Assembly (NCBI GenBank): GCA_016191815.1
Contig: JACPVI010000061.1
Coordinates: 124,001-188,000, forward strand
Direction: 5' to 3'
DNA length: 64,000 bases
Source of the DNA: Myxococcales bacterium
GTDB taxonomy: Bacteria > Myxococcota > Myxococcia > Myxococcales > Myxococcaceae
Below the pieces are notes generated by a model. It made no database searches and had not been told where the DNA came from. It was given only the letters and a program-made list of their open reading frames with translations. Position numbers and translations under genes: made by a program. Of this stretch, positions 60,493-64,000 are shown one piece after another (position 1 is the first letter of the stretch; each line of letters opens with the position of its first letter).

Positions 60493-61935
60493 ATGGAGTG
60501 CGTTGGCTGGCGACTTGCCCTGGTTATTTCCTGCCTGCTTTCTGGCCAAGGGCGTGCGGGGGATGCGGTCATCGCGGTGGGGGCCTGCGCGGACGGGTCA
60601 GCGGGCGCCTTCACGCGGGAGCTTCGGGCGGCGGTGGCGCGGGCGCCGGGGGCGAAGGTGTTGTCGGAGGAGGAGACGGTCGCCGCGCTGGGGGGAGTGC
60701 CGCGGGGCTCGATGGCGGACGTGCAGCGGCTGATCGCCAGTGCGAGGTTCGACCTCTACGACCAGGGCGCGTTCGACCGGGCGGAGCGGGCGCTGAAGGC
60801 GGCGCTGGATGACTTGTGGTTGCTGCCTCCGAGCGAGGCGCGCTGGGAGGACTTGCGGGAGGTGCAGACCTTCCTGGCGAAGGTGTACTTGAAGCTGGAG
60901 CGCCCGCGGGAGGCGGAGCAGCAGTTGGGGCGGGTGTACCGGGTGGAGCCGGACTACGGGCCGGATCCGAACACTCATCCGCCATCCTTCCGGGCCTTCG
61001 CGGCGTCGGTGCGGGAGCGGGTGGTGGCGGAGGCGATCCGCAATCTCTCGGTGGGGACGCGACCGGCGGGGCTACCGGTGTACGTGGAGGGGCGGCTGGT
61101 GGGGAGCTCTCCGGTAAACCTGCGGGTGTCGGCGGGGGAGTATCGGGTGGAGGCGCTCTTCGCGGGCGGCAGGGGGATGGCGAGGATGGTGGGGGTTTCG
61201 GTTGGAGGGGCGAGCGTGGAGTTGGAGGAGGGATTCGAGGGGGCGATCCATCCGCACAAGGGTCCGTGTCTGGCGACGGGGAATGAGCGGGAGGCGCGGT
61301 TGGCGGCGCTGATCAGGCTTGCGGGGTTACTGAAGGCGGAGCGGATGGTGTCGGCGCGGCTGGAGGAGCCAAGGCCGAGCGAGCGCTATCTGGTGGTGTC
61401 GCTCTTGGAGGCGGTCACCGGGCAGGAGACGCGGGAGGCGAAGGTGAAGGTGTTGCCGGTGGGAGTGCCGGTGGGGGGAATCGCGAGGCTGGCGGAGTTC
61501 ATCGCCACCGGGGAGGCGTCGGAGCCGGTGGAGGCCATTCGCGGGGCGGTGAAGGTGGAGCCTCGGGTGGAGGCTCCGGCTGCGGTGGTGAAGGCGGAGC
61601 CGGAGCCGGGGCTTCGGCCGACGGGACTGGTGGTGGGGGGCGCGGGAGCGGCGGGGCTATTGGCGTCGGGGTATTTCTTCTTGCAGGCGAGCGGGGCTGC
61701 GGCGGAGCAGGGGCGGATTTGCAGCCGGACGAGCTGTGGGGACCGGGTGGCGGAGTACGAGCGGCTGGAGGCAGTGCGGTCGGCGAACAACACGCTGGGG
61801 TTGATTTCGGGAGTGGCCGGGTTGGTGACGATGGGAGTTGGGGTGTACCTGGCGTTGCCGGAGGAGCCGGCGAAGGAGGCGGCGGCCAAGGTGGTGGCGG
61901 GTCCGGGAGGTGTTGGGGCGCGGCTTCGATTTTGA
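60493..61935 (+). CDS. Periplasmic PEGA-domain protein with C-terminal membrane helices
   Basis: A 480-aa protein with a signal peptide (RLALVISCLLSGQGRA). An alpha/beta N-terminal part, TPR-like helices (RFDLYDQGAFDRAERALKAAL, LERPREAEQQLGRVY) and a PEGA domain (TRPAGLPVYVEGRLVGSSP) precede a variable region and two hydrophobic segments near the end (GLVVGGAGAAGLLASGYFFL, GLISGVAGLVTMGVGVYL). It is typical of myxobacterial envelope proteins of unknown role. Codons end overwhelmingly in G, giving a strong G bias on this strand from 60.5 to 62.4 kb. Confidence 0.75.
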   Translation: MECVGWRLALVISCLLSGQGRAGDAVIAVGACADGSAGAFTRELRAAVARAPGAKVLSEEETVAALGGVPRGSMADVQRLIASARFDLYDQGAFDRAERALKAALDDLWLLPPSEARWEDLREVQTFLAKVYLKLERPREAEQQLGRVYRVEPDYGPDPNTHPPSFRAFAASVRERVVAEAIRNLSVGTRPAGLPVYVEGRLVGSSPVNLRVSAGEYRVEALFAGGRGMARMVGVSVGGASVELEEGFEGAIHPHKGPCLATGNEREARLAALIRLAGLLKAERMVSARLEEPRPSERYLVVSLLEAVTGQETREAKVKVLPVGVPVGGIARLAEFIATGEASEPVEAIRGAVKVEPRVEAPAAVVKAEPEPGLRPTGLVVGGAGAAGLLASGYFFLQASGAAAEQGRICSRTSCGDRVAEYERLEAVRSANNTLGLISGVAGLVTMGVGVYLALPEEPAKEAAAKVVAGPGGVGARLRF

Positions 61936-61952
61936 GGCAGAGGAGAAGCGCG

Positions 61953-63437
61953 GTGCGCGGGTCACTGGCGATAGCTGTGGGGGGACTGGTCTGGCTCTTC
62001 GGGTGCCGGGAGTATCCGGAGCGGTGCACGAGCGACGAGCAGTGCACGGCGATGAACGGTGGGGTGGCGCACTACTGCCATGCGGCGCTGAAGGTGTGTT
62101 TCCGGTCGGGCGGAGAGGACGGGGGGCGAGATGGAGGAGGCGATGCCGGCGCGGATGCGGGGGATGGGTGTGAGGTGAAGGCATGTGCGGCGGGGCAGCG
62201 GTGCATGGCGGGGCAGTGCATTTGCGATGGGCGGTCGTGTCCGGGGAGTTGCTGTGTGGGGAGCGCGTGCGCGGCGCCGTCGGTACAGTTCTGTGGTTCG
62301 GATGGGGGGACGTGCGGCACATGCGACCCGGCGAAGGCGAGTGCCTGTGCAGCGGGAGAATGCCGGTGTGGTGACGAGCCGGCGTGCGGGGCGGGCTCGT
62401 ATTGCGTGGCGAACGAGTGCTCGCGCTTCTGGCGCGACGCCGGGACGATGGTCATCCCGCGCGCCGAGCACACGGCCACTCTACTTCTTGACGGCACAGT
62501 CCTCGTGGTGGGTGGGCTACCGGGTGCCATTGGCTCCAACACGGAGATCTTTCTCCCCGACTCCGGCCTCTTCATCTCCACCGGTGCGATGGCGCCGGTT
62601 TTCCGCGCCGGGCATTCGGCGACACTGTTGCCGAACGGACGTGTACTAGCCGCGGGAGGCTTGGTGTATCCACCCAGCGGTCCCACCACCAGCGCAGAGA
62701 TCTATGACCCTTCGCTGAAAGCTTGGGCCGACGCGGGGCAGATGTCCGCTCGTCGTGCGGCCCATCGAGCTGTCCTCCTTCAGGACGGGACGGTACTGAT
62801 CCTTGGCGGTGACAACGGAAACGGCAATTCGATCGCCGACGCAGAATTGTATTACCCGGACTCAGGAGTGTTTTCGGCGGTCGGATCCATGCTGGTCGAT
62901 CGCGCGTGGTTCACGGCAACACGGCTCGCCAACGGAAATGTCTTGGTCGCCGGAGGAAGAAGCGCCGATGGTGGCTCGCCAAGGAGAAGCGAAAAATACG
63001 ACGTGCCAAGCAAGCGCTTCGACGGAGCAGCGAACCTGAATGTCCCGAGAGCATTCCATGCGGCGACAAGACTCATCGACGGGCGAGTGCTTGTTTGTGG
63101 CGGCGCGAATGCTGGGGGGCTCAAAAGTGCTGAGGTGTTTGATCCATCGACTGGAACCTGGGACCTAGTGGGTGCAATGAACGTCCCTCGGATGGGGCAC
63201 ACCGCCGTCCTGCTCCTCAGCGGACTTGTCTTGGTAGCCGGCGGGAGCGATGGGGTTGGAAGCCCACTGACCAGCGTCGAACTGTTCGATCCAGATGCAG
63301 GAACTTGGACTATGATCTCGTCACTTGAGGTCGCCCGGTCCCGGCACACAGGCACTCTGCTGCCAAGCGGCGAGGTGCTTGTGATAGGAGGCCAGGTCAC
63401 TTCTGTCGCCCAAACTCCCAGTGCCGAGCGGTATTGA
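61953..63437 (+). CDS. Cys-rich and kelch-repeat lipoprotein
   Basis: A 494-aa protein from GTG 61953 with GAGGAGA upstream. A lipoprotein signal (VRGSLAIAVGGLVWLFGC) is followed by a Cys-rich region with repeated Cys patterns (CSCCVG-like blocks, VQFCGSDGGTCGTCDP). From about residue 165 there are six kelch-type repeats (HTATLLLDGTVLVVGG, HSATLLPNGRVLAAGG, HTAVLLLSGLVLVAGG) forming a beta-propeller. Such proteins bind surface or matrix partners. Base composition changes at about 62,410, at the domain border: G-ending codons before, mixed and AT-richer codons after. Confidence 0.85.
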   Translation: MRGSLAIAVGGLVWLFGCREYPERCTSDEQCTAMNGGVAHYCHAALKVCFRSGGEDGGRDGGGDAGADAGDGCEVKACAAGQRCMAGQCICDGRSCPGSCCVGSACAAPSVQFCGSDGGTCGTCDPAKASACAAGECRCGDEPACGAGSYCVANECSRFWRDAGTMVIPRAEHTATLLLDGTVLVVGGLPGAIGSNTEIFLPDSGLFISTGAMAPVFRAGHSATLLPNGRVLAAGGLVYPPSGPTTSAEIYDPSLKAWADAGQMSARRAAHRAVLLQDGTVLILGGDNGNGNSIADAELYYPDSGVFSAVGSMLVDRAWFTATRLANGNVLVAGGRSADGGSPRRSEKYDVPSKRFDGAANLNVPRAFHAATRLIDGRVLVCGGANAGGLKSAEVFDPSTGTWDLVGAMNVPRMGHTAVLLLSGLVLVAGGSDGVGSPLTSVELFDPDAGTWTMISSLEVARSRHTGTLLPSGEVLVIGGQVTSVAQTPSAERY

Positions 63438-63465
63438 CGCCAGCGCTAGGCGCCCGAGCACGGAG

Positions 63466-64000
63466 CTATTGGCACTGACCAGCGACGCACAACTTGACCT
63501 GTAACGTGCAGAAGTCGCACTCCGCTCCGTTCAGGCCGCAATAGTCGTTGCTGGATGGCGACTGGCAGATCATCCCCAACAGACAGCAACCCAGGGGACA
63601 TGTCGACGGCCCGCAGAGCCCGAACCCACCGTCCAGGTTGAACCCTCCGTCCCCTCCGCTGCTGCCGCCGTCGAAGTAGCAGACGCCATCCTGACAGGTC
63701 TCCTGCCCCTGGCAGCTCACGCAGCTCGCTCCACCCTTCCCGCACTGCACGTCCGTCGGCGGAACCACGCACGTATTCCCCGCGCAACACCCGTTCTGAC
63801 AGTTGCTCGGCCCGCACGCCCCTCCCGTGCACGCCCCCGCGGAGCACGCCTCCCCGATCGCCGTGTTGCAGGCCTTGCACAACCCTCCATCCGCCCCGCA
63901 AGCCGTGTTCGCCGTGCCCTGCAAACAATTCCCCACCGCGTCCACGCACCCCGCGCACCCCGCGCTCGTACACGCCTGCTGCTGGCACGATTGCCCCGAC
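63466..64000 (-). CDS. Cys-rich secreted-type protein (5' part outside the window)
   Basis: The minus-strand frame is open to the window edge and the upstream residues (SGQSCQQQACTSAGCAGC) continue the pattern, so the start lies beyond 64000. It is a series of Cys-rich repeats (CGADGGLCKACN, CQNGCCAGNTC, CGKGGASCVSC) with Gly/Asp-rich spacers, related in style to the Cys-rich part of the kelch lipoprotein on the other strand. It ends in CVAGQCQ. It is probably disulfide-bonded outside the cell; function unknown. Confidence 0.8.
   Translation of the reverse strand, partial: SGQSCQQQACTSAGCAGCVDAVGNCLQGTANTACGADGGLCKACNTAIGEACSAGACTGGACGPSNCQNGCCAGNTCVVPPTDVQCGKGGASCVSCQGQETCQDGVCYFDGGSSGGDGGFNLDGGFGLCGPSTCPLGCCLLGMICQSPSSNDYCGLNGAECDFCTLQVKLCVAGQCQ

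Overview
The window is high-GC DNA (roughly two-thirds G+C by eye) from what is most likely a member of the Myxococcota, probably close to the Myxococcus/Cystobacter group. The pointers are eukaryotic-type Ser/Thr kinases (one fused to an ATPase and an adenylate cyclase), PEGA-domain proteins, many lipoproteins including beta-helix and kelch types, GTG/TTG starts, and short overlaps such as GTGA and ATGA between neighbouring genes. I see no rRNA, tRNA or CRISPR array.

Layout. 1-17 kb: a signalling and lipid region. Two paralogous kinase/ATPase/GAF/cyclase genes (the first cut by the window edge) flank a phytoene-desaturase-like oxidoreductase, an SDR, an ACP-FabZ-acyl-ACP-reductase operon and a molybdopterin oxidoreductase. 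The reductase carries a C-terminal GAF domain and a degenerate GGDEF-like domain. 17-20.5 kb: a divergent sulfur-carrier cluster with a MoaD/ThiS-like protein ending in Gly-Gly, an unknown 288-aa protein, a cysteine desulfurase and a MoeB/ThiF-like activating enzyme. 20.5-28.4 kb: a PIN/Phd toxin-antitoxin pair, the ABC-F factor EttA, a bifunctional-nuclease-domain protein, a lipoprotein form of isoaspartyl methyltransferase and two tandem beta-helix lipoproteins.

28.3-34.4 kb: a scarred accessory region. It holds a cytochrome c remnant, an HTH-PAS-PAS-PilZ regulator, DUF2934 and FHA proteins, a frameshifted IS91-type transposase remnant, an ImmA/IrrE-like remnant and an intact toxin-antitoxin pair with an operator palindrome. 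34.4-41.7 kb: VOC and enoyl-CoA hydratase genes, a Ser/Thr kinase, a hybrid histidine kinase and a TonB-dependent receptor with a TPR/PEGA front end. 41.7-45.3 kb: a MazEF-type pair beside an unknown gene, a shrunken ArdC-like protein and a 489-aa protein with an EVE/PUA-like start. This looks like a small defence or mobile island.

45.4-57.8 kb: mainly housekeeping and envelope genes. These are a multidomain cell-wall hydrolase, queE, a lipase-like lipoprotein, a Uma2 nuclease, small membrane proteins, a thioredoxin-like protein, a GIY-YIG protein, three consecutive parvulin-type peptidyl-prolyl isomerases coupled to pdxA, and a DksA/TraR zinc finger. 57.8-64 kb: a fused and broken toxin-antitoxin remnant, a LigD-polymerase-like gene with two internal deletions, periplasmic PEGA-type proteins, a Cys-rich/kelch lipoprotein and the end of another Cys-rich protein that runs off the window.

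The strongest candidates for something new are the regulated acyl-ACP reductase operon, the sulfur-carrier cluster with its unknown partner, and the ArdC-like/EVE-like island. All functions are inferred by reading the sequence; no database search was run.
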